In this document: piece after piece, positions 24,929 to 32,701 of the stretch
Layout: each line of letters starts with the position of its first letter
Position numbering within the stretch: the stretch's first letter is position 1
Source of the DNA: an uncultured Lachnospiraceae bacterium
GTDB taxonomy: Bacteria > Bacillota > Clostridia > Lachnospirales > Lachnospiraceae
Reading direction: 5' to 3'
DNA length: 35,739 nucleotides
NCBI GenBank assembly: GCA_910587305.1
Contig: CAJUKV010000035.1
Span: 1 to 35,739, forward strand
Notes under the pieces: generated by a model
Seen by the model: only the letters and a program-made list of their open reading frames with translations
Told to the model about the DNA's origin: nothing
The model's database searches: none
Translations under genes and position numbers: made by a program

Positions 24929-25366
24929 CTATAACCCCAGTTTTTCTTTTAATAATGGTACGTATTGCCTTGAGATGATCAGTCTTTCCCCGTTTTTCAT
25001 GCAAGCCTCAAAACGCCCGTTAAAGTCAGGGCATACGCTCTCCATTTTGGAAAGATTGATAATCGTGGATTTGGATGCCCTGAAAAAATCCGTTCCTGAC
25101 AGCCTTTGCTCCAGCTCATAAAGCTTGTACTTTGTTTCATAGACATCCTTTTCCAGATAGGCAAATACCTTATTGTCCACTGCCTCAAAATAGTAAATGC
25201 CCATGGGCGGTATCTGAAACAGCCTGTCGCCTTTTGACACCGTTATCTTTTCCCGTCCGGCCCTTAAAGCATAAATGAACTTCATAAGCTGTTCGTCCAT
25301 TGCCCGGCAGCGGATGATGATTTCATCCTCCTCTCCCTCCGGCAAGTCCTGTATCGTAATCTTCAT
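24929..25366 (-). CDS. LytTR-domain DNA-binding response regulator without receiver domain
   Basis: 145 residues; GAGGAG ribosome binding site. The C-terminal 100 residues form a LytTR domain: IPPMGIYYFEAVDNKVFAYL, YKLYELEQRLSGTDFFRASK, STIINLSKMESV and ERLIISRQYVPLLKEKL. The N-terminal 40 residues (ITIQDLPEGEEDEIIIRCRA) are the usual short non-receiver part. Such small LytTR proteins activate neighbouring transporter genes. Its neighbours on the same strand are the ABC permease upstream and DUF3021 downstream. Confidence 0.92.
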   Translation of the reverse strand: MKITIQDLPEGEEDEIIIRCRAMDEQLMKFIYALRAGREKITVSKGDRLFQIPPMGIYYFEAVDNKVFAYLEKDVYETKYKLYELEQRLSGTDFFRASKSTIINLSKMESVCPDFNGRFEACMKNGERLIISRQYVPLLKEKLGL

Positions 25367-25399
25367 AGCTTTCTCCTCAGAGCGTGTTTGAAAAATGCT

Positions 25400-25460
25400 C
25401 TAGTACAGCATTCTAAATAACAGTGAATACAGTGCCTGATATTTGTGCAATGCTTTCTAG
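25400..25460. repeat. 61-bp CTAG-ended palindromic repeat, second copy
   Basis: Begins CTAGTACAGCATTCTAAATA and ends with CAATGCTTTCTAG; the ends are inverted copies. It is related to the right end of the element at 20573-20737 (shared AAATAAC, GTGAATACAG) and nearly identical to the start of the copy at 35685. It sits between the permease and LytTR genes, and its last CTAG provides the permease stop codon. Confidence 0.75.
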
Positions 25461-26371
25461 ACCAATTTACGTCGCCTGTTCAGCAATACTGCAATTATAA
25501 TGGCTATTATAGCATACAAAAGCAAAATGCATACCTGTCCGCCCAAAGTAATTATGTCTTCCCCGGCCCCGGCTGTCAGCGTAATTCCCATTGCTTCCCG
25601 AAACATATCTCCCGCCACATCCGGCAGCCCCTCAAAAGTAACACGGATAGCTTCATCCGTGCAGACCTTGCGCATCATGGACGCGCCATGTATCACGGGC
25701 AGACATTTCAGCACATTCCGTACCTGTTCGGATAATGAATCCATAGGCAGATATATCCCTCCCGCAAAGCCTACCAGCGTTCCGATTATGGTAAGCATTC
25801 CGCTCCATGCCTTTGCGCCGTGCACAAATAGCGCCAGCAGATATCCCAGTGCCGAGAAAGTAAATGTATTGAGGGCAATCATTCCGCACAGCTTAATCAG
25901 ATTATCCGGGGCAAGCAGCGGATATCCCTGTATCAGAAAATACCCCTCTCCCGCTGTCAGTGTCACAAGACACATTCCGAAGCCAACCAGCCATGATGCC
26001 AGAATATAGCCAAGCGACAGTTTTAAGCGGCTTACCGGCGTCACATAAAACGCCATGATTCTTTTCTCCGTTTCATCCTGTACCATAGTGCCTGTTACCG
26101 TCAGTGTGACAGTTACCGCATTTACCACCAATATCCCCGCCAGCGTCCAGAGCCGGATCAGATAGGCGGCATTTTCTTCGTCCTTTACGGTATCCCGTTC
26201 CCCGCCAAATTCCGCCAGCATATTTAGCAGGCTTATGCTGTTCATGCGCCCCAAATAAAGCACCATCAACCCCAGCACAATCAACATGGACAACACGGAG
26301 AAAAATACGGCGGATTTTTCCCTTACAAATATCAGACAATTCCTCTTTGTCAAATAAAATACTTCCATCAT
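25457..26371 (-). CDS. ABC-2 type transporter permease
   Basis: 304 residues with six predicted membrane helices and one larger loop between helices 1 and 2 (NSISLLNMLAEFGGERDTVKDEENAAYLI). MMEVFYLTKRNCLIFVREKS at the N-terminus is the usual short cytoplasmic lead of ABC-2 permeases. It ends in a basic cytoplasmic tail (NRRRKLV). The ATPase gene lies 205 bp upstream on the same strand, so they form one exporter, probably for a lipid, drug or peptide. The stop codon lies within the adjacent CTAG repeat. The GGAGG ribosome binding site is rather far (12 bp) from the first ATG. Confidence 0.88.
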   Translation of the reverse strand: MMEVFYLTKRNCLIFVREKSAVFFSVLSMLIVLGLMVLYLGRMNSISLLNMLAEFGGERDTVKDEENAAYLIRLWTLAGILVVNAVTVTLTVTGTMVQDETEKRIMAFYVTPVSRLKLSLGYILASWLVGFGMCLVTLTAGEGYFLIQGYPLLAPDNLIKLCGMIALNTFTFSALGYLLALFVHGAKAWSGMLTIIGTLVGFAGGIYLPMDSLSEQVRNVLKCLPVIHGASMMRKVCTDEAIRVTFEGLPDVAGDMFREAMGITLTAGAGEDIITLGGQVCILLLYAIIAIIIAVLLNRRRKLV

Positions 26372-26576
26372 ATTTTTTCTTTACCTCCAAGTTGTAACAG
26401 TTCTGACATGCCATTCATAAGTCACCAGAATATACATTATACCTGACCCTGTAATGAACCTGCCGGCGACTTATTTCAGGTCGGGCGTTCGCCCTATGGA
26501 AATGATTATGTAAATTGTCCTCAGGGAGCAAGTTCCCACGTACATTTTGCATAATCATTTCTGCATGTCCGAACTG
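26372..26576. repeat. Intergenic region with a 63-bp palindromic element inside the ABC operon
   Basis: GAAATGATTATGTAAATTGT (26499-26518) pairs with its inverse ending at 26561 at 18 of 20 positions, with a smaller GGGAGCAAGTTCCC-like stem in the loop. It is a hairpin element between ATPase and permease genes, probably an interspersed repeat. It could affect the relative expression of the two proteins. Confidence 0.55.
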
Positions 26577-27518
26577 TTACTCCAAATTCTTTCCCGTAAT
26601 ATTCAAAAACACATCATCCATAGAGCCCTGTACCATCTCGAAGCCTTGCAGGCTGCTTTCCGTTTCCTTCAGAATAGGCAGCGCAGACAGGCTGTCAGGC
26701 AGTGTCACCAAAAAGAAATCTCCCTTCCACTCTACCACCATGGATTTGTCCTTGTTATCCGTATTGCAGCAATTCATCAGCGCTTCCTTAAGATCTTCCG
26801 CCGCCCCTTCTTTCGGAATCAGCCTGAGTTTATCCCTGGCAAACCGTTCTTTCAGTTCAAATGGTGTTCCAAATTCCTTTATCTTGCCGCCGTCCATTAC
26901 GGCAATATGATTTGCCCTTGCGGCTTCCTCCATGTAATGGGTGGTCAGGAAAATCGTCATGCCATCCTCTTTCTGCAACAGCTTAAGGCTCTCCCATACC
27001 AACTGCCTGGTGGCCGGATCAAGCCCCGTAGTAGGCTCATCCAGAAATAGGATTTCCGGCGCATTGACAAGCGCCGCCGCAATTTCACACCGTCTTTTCT
27101 GTCCACCCGAAAGCTTTTCGTAATATCTGTTGAAAATATCGTGCAGATTCAGTCGTTCACATACCCGGTCAATGCTTTCTTTCAGCTCTGTTTTGTTCTG
27201 CCCGTACAAAGAGCCCCGCACATACAGGTTTTCTTTTACCGTCAGCTTATCATCCAGACAGTTGCTCTGCCAGACTACGCCGATTTTTCGCCGGATTGAC
27301 TCATCCTCCCTGCCGGACCAAAATCCGCAGATTTCCACTTCGCCCGCTGTCGGCGTATACAGCGAACACAGCATATTGATGGTGGTGGATTTTCCCGCGC
27401 CATTGACCCCAAGGAACCCGAACAGCTCCTCCTTCTCAACCTGAAAGCTGATATCGTCCACCGCCTTCACATCCTTAAAATACTTTTTTAACCCTTTTAC
27501 TCTTATCACTTGTTCCAT
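26577..27518 (-). CDS. ABC transporter ATP-binding protein
   Basis: 313 residues from the ATG at 27516-27518, preceded by AGGGG; the open frame extends upstream through tandem repeats that are not coding. Full nucleotide-binding domain: Walker A GVNGAGKSTT (37-46), Q-loop VVWQSNCLDD (81-90), signature LSGGQKRR (136-143), Walker B ILFLDEPTTG (156-165), H-loop H194. The C-terminal 90 residues (after MDGGKIKEFG) form the usual small domain of DrrA/NatA-like exporters, ending with FEMVQGSMDDVFLNITGKNLE. Partner of the downstream permease, and likely controlled by the LytTR/DUF3021 pair. Confidence 0.93.
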   Translation of the reverse strand: MEQVIRVKGLKKYFKDVKAVDDISFQVEKEELFGFLGVNGAGKSTTINMLCSLYTPTAGEVEICGFWSGREDESIRRKIGVVWQSNCLDDKLTVKENLYVRGSLYGQNKTELKESIDRVCERLNLHDIFNRYYEKLSGGQKRRCEIAAALVNAPEILFLDEPTTGLDPATRQLVWESLKLLQKEDGMTIFLTTHYMEEAARANHIAVMDGGKIKEFGTPFELKERFARDKLRLIPKEGAAEDLKEALMNCCNTDNKDKSMVVEWKGDFFLVTLPDSLSALPILKETESSLQGFEMVQGSMDDVFLNITGKNLE

Positions 27519-27817
27519 TTTTATACCCCTTGCATACCGCAAGCTCTGCTTGCGGTACTGCCACCGATAAAGAGTTTGGAAGTTTACTTCCAAACTTATC
27601 CCCCCGCATACCGCAAGCCGTGCTTGCGGTACTGCCACCGATAAAAAGTTGGGAAGTTTCCTTCCAAACTTATATCCCTTGCATACAATAAGCAAAGTCT
27701 GTTCCGAAGTGTTTTCCGCGAAGGAGACGAGCAAAATATCAGGTTTCACTCTGCCATCATGGAATTTGTGACGCTTCGGCGCCCGCGGTTCTTTGTTTTT
27801 CATGATAAGAATAAAGG
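27519..27817 (-). promoter_or_regulatory. ABC operon leader with two tandem 74/75-bp repeats, each holding two hairpins
   Basis: Units start at 27532 and 27606, with a truncated third start at 27681 (GCATAC). Each unit holds ACCGCAAGC/GCTTGCGGT and a GGAAGT/ACTTCC-type stem. The last stem ends just before the ribosome binding site. A hairpin of the same type (GCAGGCAGAGCCTGC) precedes gene 1 of this window near 790-812. The arrangement suggests post-transcriptional control or a repeat family that targets gene starts. Confidence 0.6.
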
Positions 27818-27862
27818 AAAAGGCAGTCTACCGCAAGTTTTCTGCAGTAAGCTGCCTTTTTT
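27818..27862 (-). terminator. Bidirectional intrinsic terminator-like hairpin
   Basis: AAAGGCAG pairs with CTGCCTTTTTT. Read on the minus strand, it lies 80 bp after the TfoX-like gene and is followed by CTGCCTTTTCCTTTATTC, a U-rich tail. Read on the plus strand it ends in six T. It separates the TfoX gene from the ABC operon. Confidence 0.6.
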
Positions 27863-27941
27863 AAATGTTAAGTTACTACTTTTGGATATGACTTACAATA
27901 ATGCCATTACCTGAGTCAGACTTCTTTATTTTCTAACCTTG

Positions 27942-28265
27942 TTAGCTCTTAACCTTTTTCTTAGGCTCCGGCAGTTCTTTGTACATTTCGCTTAAAACTT
28001 CCGCCAAGAGCTTTGTATTTTCCACATCGTCCACAACCACCATCAATGTCTTCGAGCCTTCATAGGGGTATGCCCTGTCCGCATCCGGCAACAGCCTTAG
28101 CACAGCTTCCGTGGGTTTTAGAAACAGGCAGTTATCGCAGATGTCCCCCACCAGCTTCTTTTGGTAATAGACAAGGTATTCTCCCATCATTTTTCTGGTG
28201 GAAATCTCCCCGGCCTTTTGAAGATTTTCCACAACATAATCGTGAAATTCCTTAGAAGTCGCCAT
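27942..28265 (-). CDS. TfoX N-terminal-domain protein
   Basis: 107 residues, matching the TfoX/Sxy N-terminal domain alone (EFHDYVVENLQKAGEISTRK, MMGEYLVYYQKKLVGDICDN, LFLKPTEAVLRLLPDADRAY). In Firmicutes this single-domain form is common and its role is unknown; a competence function cannot be assumed. It lies 35 bp downstream of the GyrI-like gene and may be co-transcribed. Ends with a Lys-rich tail. Confidence 0.9.
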   Translation of the reverse strand: MATSKEFHDYVVENLQKAGEISTRKMMGEYLVYYQKKLVGDICDNCLFLKPTEAVLRLLPDADRAYPYEGSKTLMVVVDDVENTKLLAEVLSEMYKELPEPKKKVKS

Positions 28266-28300
28266 TTACCCTAATCCTCCGTTCTTTCAAATACTTTCGT

Positions 28301-29038
28301 TTACCCCTTTTTTACAGGGTGTCTGATGACAGTTTTTAATCTTTCCGGCGCTGTACGTCTTGCATCTGACAAATAAATTTCATGGTGCCTTCTCTCCTCG
28401 TTAAAATCATTCACATATCCCTTTTCCTTAAGAAACGCATCCATAGCCGCTACCGTGGCGGGCTCGTCGTCATAGGCGCCTATGTGCATACACTGAACAC
28501 AAAGCCCCTCGCGGATTGTGAGAAATTCCACCTTGGAAAAATCCTGCTGCTTTTTCTTCTCAGCTTCCTTAACTGCCCACCTGACATCGTCTTCCGTCAC
28601 AAAATCCGGCAGCCGTATCACGGATATCCAGCAAAAATCCTCTTTCCTGTTATAGTCTATCCCATAACACGGGCTATGGGACAGACTATAGCCCGGGCTA
28701 TGATTTTCCGGGCGATTGCCCATGTTATAATTGCCTGAACTGTTATGGAAGGAGCCATCCTCCGCCCCGTAAGTATTCTCCTGCCACCAAAATCCCTCCA
28801 GTGGCGGCACCACATAATCAAAATATCCGTCAATCTTGTGATTTCCTTTTTTGCTCATTTTGATTGTAAAAGCAATCCCATAAAGCAGGCCGATAGCCGC
28901 TTTGTACGCGCCGCCTTCCTCGTTGGGGTTCCCTTTTCCCCTTACCGCAATAAAGTTCATCTCCGGTATATCCACAAGCTCCGGCCTGTTTTTCGGCATA
29001 TAAAATTCCTTATATTCTTTTTTATAATCAAATGCCAT
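28301..29038 (-). CDS. GyrI-like small-molecule-binding protein with an insert
   Basis: 245 residues from the ATG at 29036-29038 (GAGGAAAAAT upstream); the open frame reaches 29074. Begins MAFDYKKEYKEFYMPKNRPE, then VDIPEMNFIAVRGKGNPNEE, the typical start of stand-alone GyrI-like proteins, which bind hydrophobic compounds or are linked to drug-responsive regulators. The C-terminal half (SKVEFLTIREGLCVQCMHIG, YDDEPATVAAMDAFLKEKGY) completes the second repeat. Between about residues 100 and 140 lies a low-complexity insert (NSSGNYNMGNRPENHSPGYS, SHSPCYG) encoded by short inverted repeats near 28670-28700. It neighbours TfoX-like and ClbS-like genes. Confidence 0.85.
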   Translation of the reverse strand: MAFDYKKEYKEFYMPKNRPELVDIPEMNFIAVRGKGNPNEEGGAYKAAIGLLYGIAFTIKMSKKGNHKIDGYFDYVVPPLEGFWWQENTYGAEDGSFHNSSGNYNMGNRPENHSPGYSLSHSPCYGIDYNRKEDFCWISVIRLPDFVTEDDVRWAVKEAEKKKQQDFSKVEFLTIREGLCVQCMHIGAYDDEPATVAAMDAFLKEKGYVNDFNEERRHHEIYLSDARRTAPERLKTVIRHPVKKG

Positions 29039-29290
29039 ATTTTTCCTCATTTCTGCGAGGTGAACGAAGTTCACCTTTGTTTTATTTGCGCATATTAAGT
29101 TTGTGGATGCAGCGCAGACACAAACTTGTGAGTGAAAGATTGAAAATCTTTCACACTTCCCGACATGCCGCTTTGCGGCACAAACAATACATGAATTATT
29201 TCAAGATGACTTAGATTTTCTTAGGCGGCGTCCTTTGACGCCTTAGAAAATCTTCATCTCTTCTTCACACTTCTCCCTTAAATTGATTCA
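29039..29290. repeat. Cluster of five hairpins in an intergenic region
   Basis: Perfect or near-perfect palindromes follow each other: GGTGAAC/GTTCACC (29059-29075), AAGTTTGTG/CACAAACTT (29097-29127), AGTGAAAGATT/AATCTTTCAC (29131-29155), TGCCGC/GCGGCA (29166-29180) and AGATTTTCT...AGAAAATCT with AGGCG/CGCCT (29213-29253). Such density is not explained by one terminator. The last could end transcription of the ClbS-like gene. Confidence 0.6.
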
Positions 29291-29836
29291 TCAGGCGCAC
29301 GATTTACAGTTTTTCCGATGGGCCTTTATCTTTTTCATTGCCCAGTCATAATGGCTTGAAGTGCTGCTTACAAAATAAGAGCCGAGAACCGAGCCGCCCA
29401 CAGCCGGAAATACTTTTTCCATAAACAATTCTTCATTTGTAAACTGCTCTATCCTCTTTACCACCTCTTTGTGGGAGGCCGAAAGCAATTCCCTTGCTTC
29501 CTCAAACCCTGTCTGTTGGTGCTTCTGCCAGAACAACTGATTCATGGAAGCAATCGTCCTCCATGTGTACATTTTAGGCAGAAACTGCACGTTTTTGCCA
29601 CTCCTGTTTTCATCCACAAAGTGAATCATGAGCTGATGCCACTCGTATAAATGGACGAGCACGTCCCTCACATTTTTATCCCGTTTCCAGTGGGCCTCCT
29701 TTTTCTTTTCATCCCCGCTAAAGTCAAAGGGCGTACTTTGTTCTTTTTCCGAAAGGGAATCTATCAGTTGGTTTAATTTTTGGAAATTTTCTTCCGCTGC
29801 TTTCAGCAGTTCTTCCTTGCTTCTTGGTCTTGGCAT
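29291..29836 (-). CDS. ClbS/DfsB-family four-helix bundle protein
   Basis: 181 residues with perfect GGAGG ribosome binding site. Family motifs: MPRPRSKEELLKAAEENFQK, FDFSGDEKKKEAHWKRDKNV, RDVLVHLYEWHQLMIHFVDE, PKMYTWRTIASMNQLFWQKH and SSTSSHYDWAMKKIKAHRK. ClbS of colibactin producers is a cyclopropane hydrolase giving self-protection; DfsB-like members occur widely in bacteria without colibactin, so the substrate here is unknown. It is 64 bp downstream of the WYL regulator gene on the same strand, which may control it. Confidence 0.88.
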   Translation of the reverse strand: MPRPRSKEELLKAAEENFQKLNQLIDSLSEKEQSTPFDFSGDEKKKEAHWKRDKNVRDVLVHLYEWHQLMIHFVDENRSGKNVQFLPKMYTWRTIASMNQLFWQKHQQTGFEEARELLSASHKEVVKRIEQFTNEELFMEKVFPAVGGSVLGSYFVSSTSSHYDWAMKKIKAHRKNCKSCA

Positions 29837-29900
29837 AATTGTCCTCCACTATTCATCTGTCCGCTACATTGGCTCCTTAGGAACTGTCCTGAAATAACTT

Positions 29901-30815
29901 TCATGAAAGTTCCTTATATCTTTCTACAACATTTTCTGCAATTTGAAGCAGTTCATCCTTCACGTCAGCAGGCTCCAATACTTTCACTTTATCCCCAAAG
30001 GTGAGCAGCCATGCCACCAGATTTTCCTTGTCGGAATAATCGGCGGCAAAAAGCAGGGTTCCGTCTTCCCTCTCCGTAAAGCAGTTCCTTCCAAACTCCT
30101 CCACAATCCTCCACTTTACCTCTCCTTGAAACAACGCCTTTACTTTTATTTTGCCCGGATATATCTTTTGGATTTCCAAATCCGGCATCGGCGCCTGTCT
30201 GGGGACAAAGCCTGTCTGCGTCTTAAAAATCTCTTCCATTCTGTTGAGCTTAAACATCCGGAAATCCTTTCGCTCCATACACCATCCCCACACATACCAG
30301 GAGGACCATTTAAAAACCAGATAATAAGGTTCAATTTCCCGGGTCTGGTCCCCGGCCGGCGCATAATAGTGAAATGTAAGGAGCTTCCTCTCCTCGATGG
30401 CGTCCTGAATCAGCTCTATCTTAGGGGCAAGGGATTCCTTATACCAGGAAGACAAATCGATCAAAATAGAATCTCTGCCGCTGACAAAATCAGAGGAACC
30501 GGATTTAATTTTTTCCATAAGCTGTCCATAGTAATGGCTTCCGCTGACACTGTCCAGACTCCGCAGCCCCGCCAAAATCATCTGCATATCCTTTGAGGAA
30601 AGGAGCGTCCTGTCCATCCGGTATCCCTCCATTATGCCGATTCCGCCGCCCGTTCCCTGGGAAGTATAAATTGGTATCCCGGCCCTGCAAAGTTCCTCGA
30701 TATCTCTGTTAATTGTCCTTCGCGATACCTCAAATTTTTCGGCCAGCTGTGGAGCCGTGACTTTTTCTTCCTGAAGCAGTACCGAAAGGATTCCAATCAG
30801 CCTGTCTATTTTCAT
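29901..30815 (-). CDS. YafY-type transcriptional regulator (HTH_11 + WYL domain)
   Basis: 304 residues. Winged helix at 1-60 (MKIDRLIGILSVLLQEEKVT, APQLAEKFEVSRRTINRDIE, ELCRAGIPIY) followed by a middle region and a WYL domain at about 140-225 (KLLTFHYYAPAGDQTREIEP, YYLVFKWSSWYVWGWCMERK). The C-terminal extension (WRIVEEFGRNCFTEREDGTL) completes the usual architecture. WYL domains bind nucleic acid or nucleotide ligands and often control stress genes. A 32-bp perfect inverted repeat overlaps its own probable -35 box, suggesting autorepression. The likely target is the ClbS-like gene downstream. Confidence 0.92.
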   Translation of the reverse strand: MKIDRLIGILSVLLQEEKVTAPQLAEKFEVSRRTINRDIEELCRAGIPIYTSQGTGGGIGIMEGYRMDRTLLSSKDMQMILAGLRSLDSVSGSHYYGQLMEKIKSGSSDFVSGRDSILIDLSSWYKESLAPKIELIQDAIEERKLLTFHYYAPAGDQTREIEPYYLVFKWSSWYVWGWCMERKDFRMFKLNRMEEIFKTQTGFVPRQAPMPDLEIQKIYPGKIKVKALFQGEVKWRIVEEFGRNCFTEREDGTLLFAADYSDKENLVAWLLTFGDKVKVLEPADVKDELLQIAENVVERYKELS

Positions 30816-30842
30816 ATGAACTCTCCCTGCTTTCCATTACAT

Positions 30843-30889
30843 TTATTATCATAACAAAATAAACATGACAACAGTGTGTCATGTTTATT
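30843..30889 (-). promoter_or_regulatory. Promoter and palindromic operator of the WYL regulator
   Basis: Inverted repeat AATAAACATGACA/TGTCATGTTTATT (13-bp perfect arms, 6-bp spacer, 30858-30889). On the minus strand -35 TTGTCA (30866-30871), 17-bp spacer and -10 TAATAA (30843-30848) fall partly inside it, so a bound repressor would block the polymerase. Confidence 0.55.
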
Positions 30890-31038
30890 GTATCATTTTA
30901 TTTTTTGTTCGTCAAAATTTCCCGCAGGCAGCGGGCCGGGTACACGACTGCTTGTCTCTATTCCCAGTCTCTGTCATGAAGTCAGCGGCTGCGGACGCCG
31001 GGCCGCGGATAGTAACGACTGCATAAAACTACCCCTGA
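30890..31038. other. Intergenic region upstream of the WYL regulator
   Basis: 149 bp, with a GC-rich stretch near 30930-31015 that has short stems (GCAGGCAGCGGGCC; GGACGCCGGGCCGCGG). No gene and no clear terminator for the AraC-type gene to the right. Confidence 0.3.
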
Positions 31039-31884
31039 CTACTTTTTCACAACAGGTATCCATACCTCATACTTTGCATTTTGCGGGTCCGGATTTAAGT
31101 AAACCTCCACATCGGGCGCATTGCCGTACTCGTATCCCGAAGTGGGCAGCCATTCCGTTACGATGCGCCGCTCCAGTTCCTGAATGGACTGATTCGTACC
31201 CTCCCCGGGAAAGATTGCCCAGGTAGCCGCCGGCACGACGTATTCTTCCAGGTCATTCTTTTCCTGTGAAGTGGCCACCGCAATATAATACCTCCATGGT
31301 TCCGTATCATTACAGGTGCTGATGCCAAGCACTCCCATGGGCTGACTGTCCATCATGCCAATCAATCTCTGCAGCGTTCCGTTCATAGATATTTCCTGCC
31401 ACTTTGGCGGTATAACCGTAAAATTCTTTTCAATATCCTTATACAGCGGTACCGATACGCCTACAATGCGGAAAGCCTCCTTTGTTTCAATTCGATAATT
31501 CATTTCCTCCACTCCTTTCACCGTAATTTTGAACAGGATGGGCGGAAAGGATTTTACGGACACGCCCTCATTTTTTACAGCGGACGGGGCGATTCCGTGA
31601 ACAGACTGAAAGGCCCTGTTAAATGCGGTAGGGGAATGATACCCGTATTTCCCGGCCACATCAATGATTTTCATGTCTTTGCCCTGTAAATCTACGGCGG
31701 CAAGAGACATTTTCCTCCTGCGGATATATTCGGACAGGGGAATCCCCGCCATATAGGTGAACATTCTCTGAAAATGATAGGAAGAACAGCAGGCAATCTG
31801 CCCCAGCCGTTCATAATCAATTGTCTCTGTCAAATGTTCTTCAATATAACCAATTGCATCATTGAGCCGTTCAATCCATTCCAT
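31039..31884 (-). CDS. AraC-family regulator with GyrI-like effector-binding domain
   Basis: 281 residues. Two HTH motifs of the AraC type at 1-110 (AIGYIEEHLTETIDYERLGQ, SSYHFQRMFTYMAGIPLSEY, IIDVAGKYGYHSPTAFNRAF). The C-terminal 155 residues are a GyrI/BmrR-like effector domain (YRIETKEAFRIVGVSVPLYK; WAIFPGEGTNQSIQELERRI; PDVEVYLNPDPQNAKYEVWI). Such proteins sense hydrophobic or drug-like molecules. The divergent XRE gene shares the 262-bp upstream region. Confidence 0.93.
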   Translation of the reverse strand: MEWIERLNDAIGYIEEHLTETIDYERLGQIACCSSYHFQRMFTYMAGIPLSEYIRRRKMSLAAVDLQGKDMKIIDVAGKYGYHSPTAFNRAFQSVHGIAPSAVKNEGVSVKSFPPILFKITVKGVEEMNYRIETKEAFRIVGVSVPLYKDIEKNFTVIPPKWQEISMNGTLQRLIGMMDSQPMGVLGISTCNDTEPWRYYIAVATSQEKNDLEEYVVPAATWAIFPGEGTNQSIQELERRIVTEWLPTSGYEYGNAPDVEVYLNPDPQNAKYEVWIPVVKK

Positions 31885-32146
31885 CGTACTCCCTCACCTT
31901 TCCGTGACCTGCGGCGTCGGGCCGCAGGCACAAACTCCTGACAGTTTTCAGTATATCTTACGGTTCCGCTTTTTTCCTCTCAATCTCTGCACGAAAAAGA
32001 GAGATTGTGCTCTCCAAAATATCATATAATATCGCCAGGTAAACTGTTTCATCCAAAATGTATACTCTTATTGACAAATTGACAACCTCAGTTGCTTGCA
32101 TCCAAATATATTTTATCATAGACTGAAAAAAAGGAGGTATTGCAAA
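31885..32146. promoter_or_regulatory. Divergent control region between AraC-GyrI and XRE genes
   Basis: 262 bp. Toward the XRE gene, TTGACA (32071-32076) followed by an AT-rich stretch gives a good -35 candidate, with no perfect -10 at the ideal distance. An AATCTCT...AGAGATT-type inverted repeat (near 31981-32006) is a possible operator. No gene is seen. Confidence 0.35.
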
Positions 32147-32572
32147 ATGAATTTTAATGAAAAATTATTAAAGCTGAGAAAAGAAAAAGGCCTTTCCCAG
32201 GAAGAACTGGGAATGGAAATACAGGTATCCCGGCAGACCGTTTCAAAGTGGGAGGCAGGACAATCGTACCCGGACTTTACCAGATTGGTTATGCTGAGCG
32301 ACTTTTTTGATATGACCCTGGATGAACTTGTGAAAGACATTGACGTACAGGAGGTAAGGGACAATTCCCTTACAAATGAAAAAATAGACTCCATATATCG
32401 GGTTTCCCATAACGTGGATTCGATTCTTCAAAACGAAACCTTGAAGGGCGTCATAAAAGGAGTCATGTGGTTTATGGCGGGCAGCTGCATCCTGATATGC
32501 CTGATTGCGGTAATCTCGCTTATACTCCATCTTTTTTACCCGGAATCAAATATGTTTTGGCGTACCTATTAA
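32147..32572 (+). CDS. XRE-family regulator with C-terminal membrane helix
   Basis: 141 residues from the ATG at 32147, AAGGAGG 8 bp upstream; the longer open frame starting at 32096 has no support. HTH at 1-60 (NEKLLKLRKEKGLSQEELGM; QVSRQTVSKWEAGQSYPDFT), then a linker and one hydrophobic helix near the C-terminus (MWFMAGSCILICLIAVISLI). Membrane-tethered XRE proteins of this form are common in Clostridia and often sit beside small transporters. The methyltransferase gene follows 129 bp downstream. Confidence 0.9.
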   Translation: MNFNEKLLKLRKEKGLSQEELGMEIQVSRQTVSKWEAGQSYPDFTRLVMLSDFFDMTLDELVKDIDVQEVRDNSLTNEKIDSIYRVSHNVDSILQNETLKGVIKGVMWFMAGSCILICLIAVISLILHLFYPESNMFWRTY

Positions 32573-32701
32573 TAAAGGCAAGACCCATACTTTTTAGTAA
32601 AAAAATATAAGGTGGAAAAACAGTCTCTTTCTATGTTACACTCATTTATAAGAAGCGCTCCCAGAAAATCAGCCCCAAAGATGGAAAGATGGAGGATTAG
32701 C

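Noticed and set aside
27519..27803. 95-codon N-terminal extension of the ABC ATPase
   Set aside because: Encoded by the tandem hairpin repeats; the ATG at 27518 has a ribosome binding site and starts exactly at the domain boundary.
29943..30596. 217-codon plus-strand frame
   Set aside because: Antisense shadow of the WYL regulator.
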